64,000 nucleotides of DNA, from contig MNCI01007958.1 in assembly GCA_015680685.1 (NCBI GenBank), positions 647,089 through 711,088 of the forward strand, in the 5' to 3' direction. A program made the translations under genes and the position numbers. The DNA is from Gnetum montanum. Its lineage: Eukaryota; Streptophyta; Gnetopsida; Gnetales; Gnetaceae. Positions 35,783 to 48,026 of this stretch are shown here, one piece after another; positions within the stretch are counted from its first letter, which is position 1, and the number at the start of each line of letters is the position of its first letter. The notes below the pieces were generated by a model. It made no database searches and was not told where the DNA came from. It saw only the letters and a program-made list of their open reading frames with translations.

Positions 35783-36558
35783 TGATGGGACGCGATATCG
35801 CATGGGCCGCGATATCGCATCGTCCTCGTCATCTATAAATAAGAGGCGGCTCTCCCTTGTTTCCCATCCTAGGCTTAGACCGTAGTGAAACTCTGGCAGA
35901 TTGATCACTCCAAAGATAGAATATTTTCCATGTGCCCGCAGTAGGAGTCCCAAAGTGAACGGATCTTTATTCGAGCAAACATTGTACCTGAACACAAGTT
36001 TGTGTACGGCAATAAAGACGAGCTTCTTGGATAACCCTTGCAGTGCATGGAATAGGCTAATTAGGATTTATTTATTGTTATTTACTGTTTTCCATTTAAA
36101 TGCTTTATTAGAAATTAAATCTTTCTCAACCCTTCTCTCCTAGTTAAGTGCCTCAGTATGACCGCTTCGAGCACATGCGTTACGCGTGGTGATCCTAGCA
36201 ACGACTAGCGTTTGGTAACCACGGTTGCATTGGTTCAGGGTGTGTACGGTAAGTGGGAACGGATGCTGATGCTAGGTTAATTCAGACTTAGTTAGTTAGT
36301 TAGAGTTAGTAATTAGTCTCTCAACCCTTCACCTCAATAGCATAGGAGATAAAACATAAAAAAATATAAAAATCATATACCTCAGACTTACTTAACCATA
36401 CACCGTGACAAATACAAGTAAGTCTGGGAAGACAACGAATAATTAACCTTAAGTGTTCCATGAGGCGTGTAGGCACTTAGTTTACAGAGTTTGACCGGAT
36501 TGTGCGTGTTATGCTCGTATTCGTATGGTTGAGTGTAAGGGTACCTCGCCACTCATCA
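35783..36558 (+). repeat. 5' LTR of the 35783-39626 element
   Basis: 776 bp, starting TGATGGGACGCG and ending CACTCATCA. U3 is very short, with two GCGATATCGC words at 35791-35820. A TATA box (TATAAATA, 35834-35841) follows within 20 bp. R-U5 is closely related to that of the LTR at 54167. Confidence 0.9.
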
Positions 36559-36559
36559 T

Positions 36560-36577
36560 TGGTGCTGTTGCTGGGGA
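36560..36577 (+). other. Primer-binding site, tRNA-Asp type
   Basis: TGGTGCTGTTGCTGGGGA starts two bases after the LTR end. It has a few mismatches to the tRNA-Asp complement. Confidence 0.85.
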
Positions 36578-36703
36578 CTAAGTGTTTGTGCGCTAAGTAG
36601 AACATAAGAGATCATTCACATCGTTGGGAGCTTAAACGAACCTTAGGGTTAATTAAATAAGAAAAAATTATAACGGTTAATTAGCACACCGAATTAAATA
36701 ACA

Positions 36704-39098
36704 ATGTCTTCTTCTCACAAGAGCATTACACCACCTAGGGACAATACTAGAGACAGTTGGCAATCTAAAACACATAACCTAAATCCGCCAGTTCCTCAAC
36801 AATATAGGGTGGAATATACTCATCCCGATGAGTATATACCCAATTTTACTTTTATCCTCCATTAGGATGAACAGATGTGCTGGAGAGACTTGCAAGGTAA
36901 CATTGTGTTACCTCCGGATCGTGCAGCCCCCAACATGCTCCTCCGTGCTTTGGCACAGATTGGCATGACTCAGCTCTATGTTGAATACGTTGCGGAAAAT
37001 TTTGACATAAGGGATTACCATCCCACAGCTTTACAACGTATGAGGGACTCAAGGCAGGAGAGCCAACATACACTGTTGAAGGGCAAAGAGGTCCTGCACG
37101 TCCTAAGTGAAATTGGAGATGGTGAACCACTCATAACGGGTTCTCTATCGAAAGATGTTCCCCCTCCTAACGATAGTGAGGAGGTAGGGTATCAGAACCT
37201 ATGCTCCACGATACAAAACCCTGGTTCTGATCCCCGTGAACACTAGTTGTTCACGGAGGGAATAACAACATATGACAAGGACGGGCACTCAGATCGTCAT
37301 CACGATCGGGGCCGAAGCCACAGAAGAGAAGGTAGGAAACATCTTCATGGCGATGGTTCTTCTTCTTCTTCCCCTTCTTTACATCATTCACCCTCTCCTT
37401 CCACATCTGGGCGTAGCCATCATGAGCACAACGGTGAGGATAGAGGTAGGCAAAATGAGAGACCTCGACGAGAAAGTCGAGAGAGAGGACAAGGGCATGA
37501 ATAAAGGAAAAGTAGGAAACAACGTAGACATCATAGACGTCATTAAAGAGATGATCATGACGAGCCCCTACTTGCCACCAGAAGCATGTTGAATATAACG
37601 GAGGTAGTGAGAATACCAACAAGGCATTTAAAGGATAGTCGGATCAAGCGCTTAGACATGAATAACATCCCATGATTTGAGGGGGGATATAACGTGGATC
37701 GGCAAAATCATTTACAGGCATTCCATGATGCCTACGCCTTGCAAAACATAGAGAACAAGTGGTAAAAACTTAAGTTGTTTCCTAGGACACTCATAAAGGA
37801 AGTAGAGAGTTGGTATCGGTCCTTAGAACCGGAAACCATTAGGAGGTGGAGTACGATGTTAGAACTCTTCAACGATAAATATGAGACGTACTCCAAAGTG
37901 TCTAATTTGCGTAAGCAGATCCAAGGATGGAAGCAAGGTAATCATGAACCCTTGGATGCTGCCATGGGCCATTACTACGCATTGTTACATTGTTGCGTGG
38001 GCCATGATTACGCACAGCGGGACCAACTTCACCACATCGTAGATGGGCTAAGGTATGAAACTAGGAGAACCCTTGGGACTTATGCCCAAGGGAGACTATC
38101 AGAACTTAGAGCCCATGAAATTCATCGCTTGTTGGAGCAAGTAGCCAAAGAAGAATGTGAGCTACGAAAAAGAGAAAGTGCTGAAGAATTTAACTGCGAT
38201 CCTTCCCTTCAAAAGAAGGGAGTGAAATTTTGCGATGAAGAGGATGAGTCACCACTCAAAGAGTTGGTGAACAGAAAAACCTTGCCTATTCAAAAGCTAA
38301 CAACAGAAGTATTCGCTAAGGTGGATCAATTGTGGGATTCCTTAGACTCTAGACTTGAAACTGTCTTGAAAATCGTAGAAGAGTCTAAGGTGGAACAAAG
38401 TAGTGACAAAGATAAAAAAAAGAGGCAAGATTCAGGCCTTGCACATAACAAGGGTAAGGGGAAAATAACTATCTTTGATGAGGTTGTGGATTCGGACACA
38501 GACAATGATGGTGGATGTGAGATTTGCCAATATGACCATCCTAATGGATGTTGTCCAATCATCTCACATCTACAAGAGTCTGAGATGTATGTACTCAACC
38601 CGAGACTTAACCAACGGTAGACGCCCCAAAGGTTACCTTATCCTCAAGGTAACCCAAGACAGTTCCATCAACCATTAACGTACTATCCAAGTGGAACTCC
38701 ACCACAACCCATCGGGCAACATCAGCAGTGGCAGTACCCACAGTCATGGGGGATGCCACCGCCGAGACAGTAGTACCCTTACTAGCAACTTGATCCTTAT
38801 GGCTATTATGTGCAGTAGCCGGTTTCTTCAAGTGACTCTATGGGTCACACAGCTCTCCAATCACTACCAAGTTCAGGAGTACTTTAGGAGGACTCCTTCT
38901 CCTTCGGGAGGCACCCCACATACCTACAATCCTCCTAATCCATCCGCACCTCTTCCACCAGTAGTTCCCATAACACCTCTTGCTTCAACAATGCAAGGGG
39001 AACTCCCCACTCAATCGCAGCAATGTCACGTTACGAGAGCCGTAACCATTCAACCTGCTGCTGGTTTTGACAATCGTAAAAAGAGAAGACCTTTCTTC
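36704..39098 (+). pseudogene. gag of the 35783-39626 element (best preserved gag here)
   Basis: The ATG at 36704 (MSSSHKSITP) opens a frame kept to 38620 but cut by stops near 36866, 37244, 37502, 37544, 37672 and 37763. Order: N-terminal region with HPDEYIPNF and WRDLQGNIV; Arg/His/Ser-rich linker (37250-37500); gag core 37775-38160 (WYRSLEPE, ELFNDKYETY, HEPLDAAMGHYY); basic-acidic segment with VNRKTLPI; knuckle CEICQYDHPNGCC at about 38520-38556; and a Pro/Gln-rich tail. The tail (38691 on) lies in another frame, so a shift separates it. The 281-codon open block 37775-38620 is the longest in the family here. It is not functional as read. Confidence 0.8.
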
Positions 39099-39626
39099 AT
39101 AACCCTTGCAGTGCATGGAATAGGCTAATTAGGATTTATTTATTGTTATTTACTGTTTTCCATTTAAATGCTTTATTAGGAATTAAATCTTTCTCAACCC
39201 TTCTCTCCTAGTTAAGTGCCTCAGTACGACAACTTCGAGCACGTGCATTACGCGTGGTGATCCCAGCAACGACTAGCATTTGGTAACCATGGTTGCATTG
39301 GTTCAGGGTGTGTACAATAAGTGGGAATAGATGCTGACGCTAGGTTAATTCAGACTTAGTTAGTTAGTTAGAGTTAGTAAGTAGTCTCTCAACCCTTCAC
39401 CTCAATAGCATAAGAGATAAAACATAAAAAGATATAAAAATCATATACCTCAGACTTACTTAACCAAACACCGTGACAAATACAAGTAAGTCTAGGAAGA
39501 CAACGAATAATTAACCTTAAGTGTTCCATGAGGCGTATAGGCACTTAGTCTGCGGAGTTCGACTGGATCGTGCATGTTACGCTCGTATTCGTATGGTTAA
39601 GTGTAGGGGTACCTCACCACTCATCA
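39099..39626 (+). repeat. Partial 3' LTR of the 35783-39626 element
   Basis: It matches 36026-36558 of the 5' LTR almost base for base but lacks U3, the TATA box and the polypurine tract. The deletion endpoint is at about 39099, where gag meets LTR. Confidence 0.9.
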
Positions 39627-39631
39627 GCAGG

Positions 39632-40780
39632 GCTACAATAGAGTTACGGTATACTGTGTGGTGTAGCTATGCCTCTCTGTTGGTGTGGTGTGCTTTGGGT
39701 CTTGTTTGCCCATGGACCTAAGTACCAAGATGCCAAAATGCCAAATGCCAAAATGAAAGTGCCAACTACCAACCAGTGAAAAATGGAAGTCCACCCCTGA
39801 AACATTAGGGTGCAGGGGTATTTATAGGGCTAGGGTTAGCCCAAAATGTGGATTGGGTGCCACATGGCAATGCGGTAAGTGGGAGTATAAGAAAAATTTA
39901 GAAAACTTTCTAAGTTTGGAGGTGACCAAAAAAAGTTCAAAATTTTTTTAACTTTGGCTGCTACGCTTGTCCCGTGTTCCATGTGGAACACAGGACACTA
40001 GTTGGTATGCTCGTCCCATGTTACATGTGGGACACAGGACACTGGCAGCTATGCTCATCTCGTGTTACGTGCAGGACACGAGATGCTCCCTGGGGATAGG
40101 GCGTAGCATGGACACTTAGAAGAATCTTGTGAAGATTGTAATCTTTATTCTTGCTATGCTAGCTATGCTCTGGAGCATAGTAAGAGGGGTAGCCTTAGTA
40201 GTTAGAAAATTTGCCAAATGCCTCTTCCATGCTAAGCTAGCTTAATAGTTTCTGGCTTGACACTTAGGCAAAACTGGCCATTGAGGTGCTGGCTACGTTG
40301 GCTATGCTCCAAAGTGTAGCAAGGACAATGGGAGCGTAGCACAACACATAGAAAAATTTTTGCAGCTTATTATACTCATCCTGTGTTATGTGCAGGATGT
40401 GTAACTCTATTTTGCAAAACTGGTGTCATGTGCTGGCTACATTAGCTACGCTCTTGAGCGTAGCATGGGAAATGGGAGCATAGCACAACACTTAGAAAAA
40501 TTTCTACAGCTGTTGTTGACACTTAGAAAATTTTTGCAAGATAGGCCTTCATGCATGCTATGCTGGATATGCTGGAGAGCATAGTACCAACACTTAGGAA
40601 AATTTGTTAAGTTTTGACACTTGGACAAATTTGCAAAAAGTGCCATCGTTTTGACACTTGGAAAAATTTTGCAAATCTGGTAGTTAGAGCTAACTATACT
40701 CAACATTTAGAAAAATTTGGGCAAAGTGCCACCGTTTTGACACTTAGCCAAATTTGCAGTTGAGATGCAGAAACCCGAAA
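39632..40780 (-). repeat. Right part of a minus-strand LTR with dense palindromes
   Basis: A TATA-like box (minus) lies at 39819-39826. Upstream of it on the minus strand, 39960-40770, lie many palindromic words: GTGTTCCA-TG-TGGAACAC at 39974-39991, GCTACGCTC-TT-GAGCGTAGC at 40445-40464, and looser GCTATGCTC...GAGCATAG copies at about 40156-40178, 40290-40320 and 40555-40583. Spacers carry repeats of GACACTTAGAAAAATTT. It continues leftward at 35320-35777. No coding sequence is seen. The outer limit near 40780 is approximate. Confidence 0.6.
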
Positions 40781-40789
40781 TTTTGTGGT

Positions 40790-41250
40790 GTTTTAGAATT
40801 GAAAAGTAACATCTTTAACAATATGGTGTTTAACTTTTAATAGGAGATCATAGTTATGTTTTCGACATTGGAAAATAAGTTCATGTCAAAGCTTTTAAAT
40901 AGAATAATGAACATGCAGTTGAGGATTCTCAAAAATATAGAGCAAGGAAATAGACAAAGTAGGCTAATCAACAAGAATGATATCATTAATGCCTTATTAA
41001 AAGTTGTTGCAAACTCTAAAGGTCCAATTCCAAGCATGTTGTATAATTGAGTACTTATGAAAACCATGTGAAAATGAGTCTTCGCTTCCACAAAGAAGGC
41101 ATCTAGAAGAAATAATTCCTATATGCATAAAGGGGAAGACCTTGGTTTATTAGATACTACAAAGTGGTATGACATTTGCCTTAAAATGTCATGCAAATTA
41201 AGGATTTGATTTAGTTTGCAAATATAATTATTCCATAGGGTTGGGGAGGG
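40790..41250 (-). mobile_element. L1 LINE 3' fragment, minus strand
   Basis: On the minus strand, CLLCGSEDSFSH followed by a tail identical in layout to the plus-strand copy at 42370-42680 (HAWNW..., then Phe/Leu-rich). This is the zf-RVT zinc-binding segment near the C-terminus of plant L1 ORF2. It is truncated and out of frame in places. Confidence 0.65.
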
Positions 41251-41639
41251 GTATTATCAACATTGGAATTTCAAAATTCAAGTAGGCATCAGTTGAACAC
41301 TCCTCAAATTTACAAAAATACCAGAATATGTTTTCTTATCTGTAAAAAATGTCATTAGTATTTAAACAATTTAAAATTATTTATTGTTAAAAATAAAAAT
41401 AGAAAATACAGGTTTTTTAGCATAAATATAATATACATAGAACTTTATTATAAATGAAAAGCAACATTATTATTAACCTAGTTTATAATAAAAGAACAAA
41501 AAATATAAAAAATATTTAAAGATCCACTTATTTTCTTATTTAAATTTTTGATTAGTTTAAAGTTAAGTAACTCCTTTTGAAATCTCAAAGCCACACTTTT
41601 TGAAAATCTTTTAGTGTTTTTATGACACTTCATATTTAC

Positions 41640-43075
41640 AAATTAGCATATTTTATTCCAAAATCATGGAAAGATGCCTAAAAAAGATGTCAACTTCTAA
41701 CCCTGGGTGTTCTAGGTGCATTCTTTTCTTTTCCTTGAAAATGAATTTGGTGATAGATATAGACCATTTCTATTATTTCTTAAACAAATTTAGAAGACAT
41801 GGTGTAAGCTTAGTAAATATTGGAATTACAACCATATTACACTTTTAGAAAATATACTCAAACAAATTAGTCTATGATGGCTTCATTTTAATAAAGGAGC
41901 TTGGGGTAATAATTTTTCTAAATTGCATACCACTTGGAGCAAATTTGGTATCATTGTAGTTTGCTATCTATGTATGCATGATAGATGAATTTTATGGAAA
42001 GACGCTTATAACATCTATGGTTTAAATAGAAAGAGGAAAAATGTTTTTGAAAAATTAATTTTTGATCTTGAATATTTATTTAAAGTGAACAATGTTTTGC
42101 ATCAAGCTTTTATAGACATGTTTTGGAAGAATGACATATTTGGTTTTCCTTTTAACTCCAAATTTATTTACGAGATTATTACTAAGAATGGTTTTATTTA
42201 CAACACATTCAATAAGGTCTGAAAAATGCAATTATCACAGTACTTTTCAATTAGGAAAAGGGAAGCTATTTGAAGAGTTCCTACCCATCCAAAAATTTGT
42301 ATTTTTTATGGTGTCCTATTCAACAAGATCTTCCTATAACACTCCTCTTCAACATATGAGAATTATTTTTATTTCATATTTTCTTTGTGGAAGTGAAGAC
42401 TTATTTTCTCATGCTTTTTTGAGTGTCCTATTGCATAGCATGCTTGGAAATGGGTATCCAAAATTTGTAACAACTTTTAACCAAGCATCAGTGATATCAC
42501 TCTTGGTGATCAACCTACTTTATCAATTTCCTTTCTTGCATTTAAAATGTCTTGGTTGCTTGTTCTCTATTCTATTTGGAAGCTTTGGTGTGCAACTAAG
42601 TTTTAATAAGAGCATAACTATGATTTTTCTTCAAGAGTTAAATATTGAATTTTTAAAGATATCACTTTTTAGTAATAATTTCACATAAAAAAGTTTCTAG
42701 TGAAAGCTAAACAATTAATTTGTTTCTTGCAGTATAAATTTCATTTTTGTTTTGGAGGCTCATAGATAATAAACTTTTAGTTTTTACTACTATTTGTTTA
42801 TTTTTTTATTGAAGCTTTCTTTTATTTTTAGAGAGAGTTTTCTCCTTTTCTTTACAAGAAATCTTTCAATAAGATGTGAAAACTTGTGATGACATTTCTA
42901 AATGAGTGTAGAGCTTGATCCTTTTCCTACCCCAGAGGGGAGGTTTTTAAGGATTAGTTGTAAGGATGAAAACCTGAAAAGACATTCCCAAAACTGTTGG
43001 GCTTTTTCTTTAGACTCTTCCTTTGTTGATTAGTTGTACTCTGAATTTTTAAAATATTATTATTTATTTTTTGGG
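41640..43075 (+). mobile_element. L1 LINE 3' fragment, plus strand, with 3' UTR
   Basis: The C-terminal part of L1 ORF2: sequence related to the post-RT region (41650-42340), then the zinc segment CGSEDLFSHAF (42380-42430), a Phe/Leu-rich end to about 42690, and a 3' UTR. The UTR motif at 42925-43060 (AGAGGGGAGGT...AAGGACGAAAAC-like) recurs at 44278-44420. With the copy at 40790-41250 it forms an inverted pair facing inward. Confidence 0.65.
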
Positions 43076-43559
43076 GGTCTAACACCATCCCACCATCATC
43101 CTCCCCCAACCCAAATTTGGTAATAGAGTTGTTTATGACTTGCACCTCTATGTCACACAATCATAAATCATTCTTATATCAAGAACCTTAGAATCATTGA
43201 ATCAACAAATTCTACCAACAAAAATAAATTTGATAGATAACATGCATGGACAACATCCAAACCTCGATCTTTCCAAACTAGATTTAAATGACTCAAAAAA
43301 ACTTGAGGAATGAGTTAAATAACCTAGAATTTAGATGAAAACATACATTCCAAGAATTTTCTAAGTAATAAATTAATATAAATTATTAGGAAATGCGTAG
43401 AATGGCTATTAATTATTCAAAAGTGGACTTCCTCTTTTATTTCAACATCTTTTGAATTTTAAAGAATTCCTTACTTTGTTAAATTGTTGAATCTTCCATT
43501 GATTTTTGAAAAATTTGAAAAGGATATTATCTCTTGAATTGGGCCAATCAAATATTTGG

Positions 43560-44455
43560 AAACCTTAGCTACACCTAGTGGTCTTCATAGAATTTGATAT
43601 ATGATTGAGGTGGATCTTGATTTGCTTAAGCGAGAAATTCTTATGTTTCCTAACAAGATCGATTATGTGCAGAAGGTTGTTTATTATAATCTTCCAAAGT
43701 GATATCGCTATTGGTATTGAGAGGGTCATATGTTTGATTCATATTCTTTTATGTTGCAAAAAAGGCTATGCAAGTGTGTTAGTACCAAGCTACTACAAAC
43801 ACTACTAAGGTTTCTTCTATAAATATTGTAGATCCTGCTAAGGTTTTTTCTATAGATGTTGTAGATCATGTGATAATTTCTTTTGCTAATGTTTCAATAG
43901 TTAGCCCATCCTTTTCTTTTACTATTATTCAAGACAATATATCTTTGGGAAAGGTTTCAATAAATTGGTCCCAAAAAGTTCTTTAATGACTAAGGAGAAG
44001 CAAATATTTGTTCCTAAGATCTCATAGAAACCTATTGTTGATTTCAATGGTTTCCAAATGGTTTTTCATAATAAAAAACATTGAGGAAGTCTATCTATTA
44101 GTGATTACATGCCAAATCTTTAGAGGGGACAACATGTTCAAGATATTTTAACTACTAATAATTCATTTGTAGCTATTAGTCAAGATATGGAGATAATTTC
44201 TTTTGATAATGTTGATTGTATTGATAGGGCAGGGTCCTTATTCCTCTTCATTTGATATCAATTTTTTCATGGAATGTCTAATTTTCTACCATAGAGGGGA
44301 GGTATTTTAGGATTGGTTATAAGGACAAAAACTTAAAAAGGCATCCCCAAAACGATTAGGCCTTTTCTTTTTCTTGATTTAGAGTTTCTTCCCTCTACAA
44401 TACTCCTTTTCTATTGTATTTTGAATTTTTATTACACACACACACACACACAACC
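43560..44455 (+). mobile_element. L1 derivative carrying ORF1 only
   Basis: Plus-strand ORF1 C-terminal part: EVDLDLLKREILMFPNKIDYVQKVVYYNLPK at 43609-43700, i.e. the region before the knuckle; the knuckle itself has lost its cysteines. A variable region follows, then the first codons of ORF2 (ISIFSWNV, 44255-44278). It then jumps to the L1 3' UTR, which is shared with 42925-43060, and ends at a (CA)n tract at 44436-44453. Almost all of ORF2 is missing. Confidence 0.55.
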
Positions 44456-44856
44456 GTTTGCTTAACATAATGGTGTGTTAGATAATCATAGCCATGAGAA
44501 GGGGAATGTTGGAACTTGAAATAAGTTGACTATAGGTACACCCTAAGACATATAGCCAATATGATACATCAGAAAATTTAAGGAGGAACATAATAATGTC
44601 TCTAGTGTAACTCGAACTAGCAACCACTTACTTAACAAGATAATGAGCTAACCAGTGAGTCACCTATCATTGGCTATGAGGTTATTGTTAATATTATGCA
44701 TTAATGCATGTTTTCATGGTCATGAACTTCACAAAGTTTCAAAAATTAACTATAATGATAATTGATATTTCTACTAGTAAATTTCTTTTTCTATAATAGG
44801 TAAAAATAATTTGATCACCTTAATTGAGTTGGTTGGAACATATTATTTGTGAAAGT

Positions 44857-46200
44857 GCAAGGTATTGTTGACCTTTTGGTATGTCAAAACCTTAAGAAAA
44901 ATGGAGTATATAGAGTGTTGTGGAGTGTGATGTTTTTGCAAGGCTTGAAGGAGAGCTCAAGAGATGACATCTACAAAGAGATGTCAAAGTGGTGATCACA
45001 AGGACCCATCAGACATGAATGATGAATAAAGGAATGAGAGCTATAACAAGATGTCAAAGTGGAGACTATAAGGATTCAAGAGTGCATGGATGAGAAATAA
45101 TACTACAAGCAAAATGAAGATGTTTCAAGGATTGAGAGGAACCTAAATATGTTTGTTTGTGTTGATTTTGTTGAGGATGATTCTTGGGACGTTTTGGCAT
45201 ATTTTGGAGTGTTTTTGGCTCATTTTTATGAGTTTAGGAGGTTATAAGGTCTATTGGGACTTGTTTGGAGACATCTAAAGGTTCCTAACATCAAAACAAG
45301 TAGTTTCATTTTTGGCCCTTGTAGAAGAGATGTCTCCTTAGAGATGTTGCAGAGACATCTCCCTTGAAGAGTAGATGTCTTCCAAAAATAGGAAACGTCT
45401 CCTTTGGGAAGAAGGCATCTCATTTTTAGAAGAGATATCTTCCCAAATTTGAGGCTAAATTTCAGAGAGACATCCCAATTTCGAAGGAGACATCTACACT
45501 AGCCGTTAAGTGACTATTGGATGAATTTTGAGGTGATTTTATAAACTTCAAAGCTATAAGAAGACATCAACTCTTTGGAAAAGGGTAAGTGAATGCATGT
45601 GAATGTGAATAGTCTACATCAAGCCTTCATTGTCTAATCTATTGTACTTGTGTACTTCATTGTAACATCATTTGTATTGTTGTATTGATTGTTGGTTGTG
45701 TATTGTACCTCATTATCATATCATATGTGTTGTTGTATTAAGGGCTATTGAATTGTGCCTCAAAGATAAGGATCCATAAATTAGTTACATTCTTTCCTTG
45801 AGAATTTTTTTCTATTTTTGTTGCCTCACTAGGGTTGATGCACTTCTTGCAAGAAGGCATCATCATTGAGCTTGTTGGGATCCTATGGGATTGAGTGGTT
45901 GATGTAGTGTCACAACACTCTGGAGCAGAGTTTAAGTTGTAAAGGTTGTGGCATCCTAGAAACCACATTATGAGCTTCTAGGGACCTTGCGGGGTTAAGT
46001 GAATTCACTGCGATGAATCACTTTGGAGTGGAGCTTAGAGCTTGTACAAGGTGTGGTACCCTTCAAACCACATTTTGAGAGGAACAAAGTTTGGAGGTGT
46101 GCAAGTGATCTACCCTTTGAGTGTGGAGTATCCAAGTTGGGGACCCACATAAAATTGGTGTGTTCTTTTGTTGGAGAATTTTTGATTTGAGGAACTTATT
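44857..46200 (+). repeat. LTR-like unit with GAGATGTCTC repeats
   Basis: No gene. U3-like sequence from about 44866 (TGTTGACC) carries words GAGATGTCTC and their complement GAGACATCTC between 45325 and 45495, including 7-bp arms at 45341-45361. A TATA-like box (GCTATAAGAAG) follows at about 45556-45566. The downstream part ends near a C6 run (46199-46206). A partner LTR was not found, so it may be a solo LTR. The ends are approximate. Confidence 0.5.
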
Positions 46201-46229
46201 CACCCCCCTTCTAAGTTTTGTGATCCTTA

Positions 46230-47168
46230 GTTATAGGTTCAAATATAAAGGAAATACCATTTTAGTTAGTCAACAACTCATAAAAAATTATCATAAATTC
46301 ATCTAGCTATGTTAAGATGCATGTCATTGACCTTAATGAGTAAGTCCATGTTGTTTATAACATATGTAAACTATAAGCTAATGAAATATTAATAAGATCA
46401 GGAACATAAATAAGCTAGTTCATAAGATTTGAAAGTGGTGATAATAGAAACTTTGGGAGGCGTCAAATCCCAAAAATAAAATTATTAAGAAGGGAAGATG
46501 GATGTTGGACCTCAAAAAAATAATAATATTAATAATAAGAAAAAAATTAAGAGTACATCACATACTTAGCATTGAGTAAAAAAACATGAAAAATAACCCA
46601 AAAAAAAAACCTTCCAATTGTAGAAATGTTTACTTAGGTGTACAAGCTTATAATTGATATTTTTAAAAATTAAGAGACGAAAATTAATTACTACTAGGAA
46701 GGATGATTCTAATTTTAACAACATTTATATCACTTTCAATATTTATGCTTGAACTTAAAATCATAATACAAATATTGTCCTATATTAATCTTCATGATTA
46801 GTTTACCACTTAATGTTAACCTTACATCAAGAATCTTTGCTATCAGTTATAATTGCTTGTCAACATTACTTTTAATCTTTGAGTTAACATTATTCTTGTC
46901 AAATAAGGATAGATTTGCATTATAAGCTATTTGTTCAAATTGATTAATACTTCTTGTAGTATAAGTAAAAATATCCATAGAAACTTCTACCTTCTCTAGT
47001 TTCTTTATTGCCATTTAATCATTCTTATTATTGACATTAACTTGATTTTTTGTATCTTTAGTTTCATGTTGTTTTTTAATATTTTTAGCTTCAATTGATT
47101 TTTTTCAACATATTTTTTCTTAAGTAGAAAAAATAAAAAATAAAAAATGTAAGAATTGGGAAGATTAA
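46230..47168. other. AT-rich spacer, no gene seen
   Basis: Very AT-rich, with A/T runs. A patch at 46441-46520 weakly resembles the reverse complement of the L1 3' UTR at 43040-43100, so part may be a decayed LINE tail. Confidence 0.3.
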
Positions 47169-48026
47169 TGATGAGTGATAGGTACCCCTTATGCCCAACC
47201 ATATGAATTATAAGCATTCACGCATGATTTGGTTGAATTTTGTGGATGGAACCAGTTGTGGCATCTAGATTGTTATTTCTTTATTGAAGTTTGCTTTCTT
47301 CCCATTTGAACTAGTGGTAGCTTTGTCATGTATGGTTTGGCCCAAAGTGAGGCATATGATAATTGATGTTATTGTGGCCTTATGTTACTCTTAATGATAA
47401 TAGAGAAATTAATTATTTAATCTAATTAACAATGAAAAGTAAAGTCTAAACTAGCCTATGTGCGATGAGTATCCATTCCTAACCTTCTATACATACTTTG
47501 GACTTCATGCAACTACCACTGGGATTACCAAGTGTATCATTACTGGGCGTACCAAATGATAACACTACTAGCTTACCAAGTAATTACACTTAAGAACTTG
47601 CAATTAGTTGCACTCATTCTACTTAATGATAGAAACAATAAAGAGCAATAAATGATAAACATTAACTAAGGACAAAAGTAAGCATTTAAGTAATTAACAA
47701 TAATAAAGCTAAGTAATCTTGATCTTTATTGCCGAGCATGTAGCATGTCTAAGTATGTTACATTTGAATAAGGATGTCATACAATCACTTAACATCACAC
47801 TGCAAGCATGCACTAGAAAAAAACTAACAGAATTTTGTTACTTTTTGACTACCTATTTATTCCCTTCACTATGTCTATAAATTAAAACCATGCATCCAAG
47901 TGTTGTATTTATATGCTAGCATAGATTAAGTGATATTAGATCCCAAACATTAGAGGTTGTGCCCCAATATTGGATACCTAATAATGTGGCTTCAATATCA
48001 AAGCCCTACCAAAACATGACTCATCA
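47169..48026 (-). repeat. 3' LTR of a minus-strand Asp-primed element
   Basis: 858 bp; on the minus strand it runs from TGATGAGTCATG to CACTCATCA-like (gtgataggtacc edge at 47169). A TATA-like box (minus) lies near 47906-47914. GATATC words in U3 (47930-48000) are degraded. A purine-rich tract abuts it at 48027. ATTAA at 47164-47168 would be one half of a target duplication; the other half is lost. Confidence 0.8.

Larger units (their letters stand above)
35783..39626 (+). mobile_element. Internally deleted gag-only LTR element with target duplication
   Basis: A plus-strand member of the Asp-primed family: 5' LTR (35783-36558), primer site, gag, and a partial 3' LTR (39099-39626). GCAGG at 35778-35782 is repeated at 39627-39631. 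Gag sequence up to ATAACCC at about 39099 joins directly to the middle of the LTR, so one deletion removed everything after gag plus U3 of the 3' LTR. It sits inside the minus-strand palindromic LTR unit. Confidence 0.85.
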
